64,000 bases of DNA from Dipetalonema caudispina (lineage: Eukaryota > Nematoda > Chromadorea > Rhabditida > Onchocercidae), in contig JABVXV010000038.1 of assembly GCA_013365325.1 (NCBI GenBank), forward strand, positions 124,001-188,000, in the 5' to 3' direction. Every line of letters starts with the position of its first letter. Positions within the stretch are counted from its first letter, which is position 1. The position numbers were made by a program, and so were the translations under genes. Shown in pieces: positions 63,201-64,000 of this stretch. The notes beneath the pieces are model-generated. The model worked only from the letters and a program-made list of their open reading frames with translations, ran no database searches and had not been told where the DNA came from.

Positions 63201-64000
63201 TTTTTTTTTTCTCGTAAGCAACGCTATTATATTCCGATAATGCATTTTGTATAAGAATTTCATAATTTTTCTAAATTTACTGATATAAAAACAAGCATCG
63301 ACCTTAATAAGCTTAAATATATTTTCCCTTTTTCAGGTGTACAATATTAAAACGAAGCAAATGAAACCGTTATTGAACTGTCTAACAGAAGCTGAGTCTC
63401 AAGAAGTAAACTTATAATTTGTTTTCTTTGTTTGAACCGATATGTATGTTAATATTAGACCCTTGAAAATCTTGAACTAAAATTCGGAATTCTTTTCAGA
63501 CTGCTAATATGATGGATCGTATTGTGCGAACAATTGAGTATGGAAAAAAACATAATTTACGCACAGTAATTGATGCTGAACAGTCTTATTTTCAGCCAGC
63601 TATTTCGAGATTAGCAATGGCGATGATGAGGAAGTCAGATATAATTATAATTATCTATCATTTGATTAGTGCTTCTTTTTTATCTATGCAAATAATAGCA
63701 GATTTAATTTGGAAGGAAATTAAATTTGAGAGGGACGATTCTGATATTTCCATATTCTAAATTTCCGTTCAGGAGGACAAAAAGAATTAGTGAAATTACT
63801 AATAAACTATATGGAGTAGTTTAGATTGCCGCGATGTTTGTAAAAAAAATTTATAGAGAATCAAATGATTTCACATCTCTTTCAACTGTATGATTTCAGG
63901 TACAACAAAGAAAACACTTTAGTTTTTAGCACTTACCAAGCATATTTGAAGAGTTGCTTAAGAGACGTTGAACTAGATTTGCATTTGGCTAGACGAGAAG
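60272..64000 (+). CDS. PRODH: Proline dehydrogenase, mitochondrial (3' end cut)
   Basis: Exons 60272-60324, 60518-60629, 60815-61000, 61478-61615, 61797-61900, 62260-62388, 62544-62676, 62837-62974, 63337-63405, 63500-63633 and 63900 to beyond the window close in phase (432 codons visible). The enzyme oxidises proline to pyrroline-5-carboxylate with FAD in mitochondria. Visible: short basic presequence-like start; KLTFFGQFVGGE; GVKSILDYCAEADISSEEAE; RTYFYENEVQCD; IKLTALGRPQLL; an insertion with an EF-hand-like loop DFDENGFVDFYD; IDAEQSYFQPAISRLAMAMMRK; LVFSTYQAYLK; LDLHLARRE at the edge. The catalytic barrel's C-terminal half lies outside the window. Exon 4 uses a weak GAAG acceptor. Confidence 0.94.

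Overview
The window is eukaryotic nuclear DNA, AT-rich and intron-rich, and almost certainly from a nematode. The evidence is the strong TTTTCAG-type 3' splice sites, many possible spliced-leader acceptors just upstream of start codons, a secreted protein made of five ShKT domains, and gene families typical of worms. The large AT-rich introns and long poly(A)/poly(T) runs suggest a filarial or other spirurid worm, but that is an inference. No rRNA, tRNA, intact transposon or CRISPR array was recognised.

Eleven multi-exon genes or probable genes were assembled by hand from exon phase, splice sites and family resemblance. In order: an unrecognised type I membrane protein (5.6-7.6 kb, +); a COX7C-like small mitochondrial protein (12.3-12.8 kb, +); a secreted five-ShKT protein (13.7-15.4 kb, +); the splicing factor RBM39/CAPER-alpha (16.3-22.4 kb, +); two divergently transcribed secreted proteins that share a short motif (25.2-25.7 kb, - and 28.0-29.3 kb, +); mitochondrial tRNA 2-thiouridylase TRMU (29.9-32.2 kb, -); an unidentified charged protein upstream of TRMU on the same strand (32.7-35.1 kb, -); a fusion of CG-1-like DNA-binding, MULE-transposase-like and SWIM zinc-finger domains (36.3-40.7 kb, +); a peroxisomal ABCD half-transporter with an apparent one-base frameshift (47.7-53.7 kb, +); a stress-type MAP kinase kinase (54.5-57.2 kb, -); and proline dehydrogenase, cut off by the window end (60.3-64.0 kb, +). 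A possible small membrane ORF lies at 24.2 kb.

The rest is gene-poor: the first 5.6 kb, 7.6-12.3 kb, a near 7-kb desert at 40.7-47.7 kb and 57.2-60.3 kb. These hold microsatellites, an 81-bp minisatellite, an 85-bp direct duplication and a near-perfect 47-bp-arm hairpin. Most of the recognised genes are unrelated housekeeping functions: splicing, mitochondrial tRNA modification, proline catabolism, peroxisomal fatty-acid import and stress signalling. The two features most worth follow-up are the apparently domesticated CG-1/MULE/SWIM gene and the hairpin just downstream of it.
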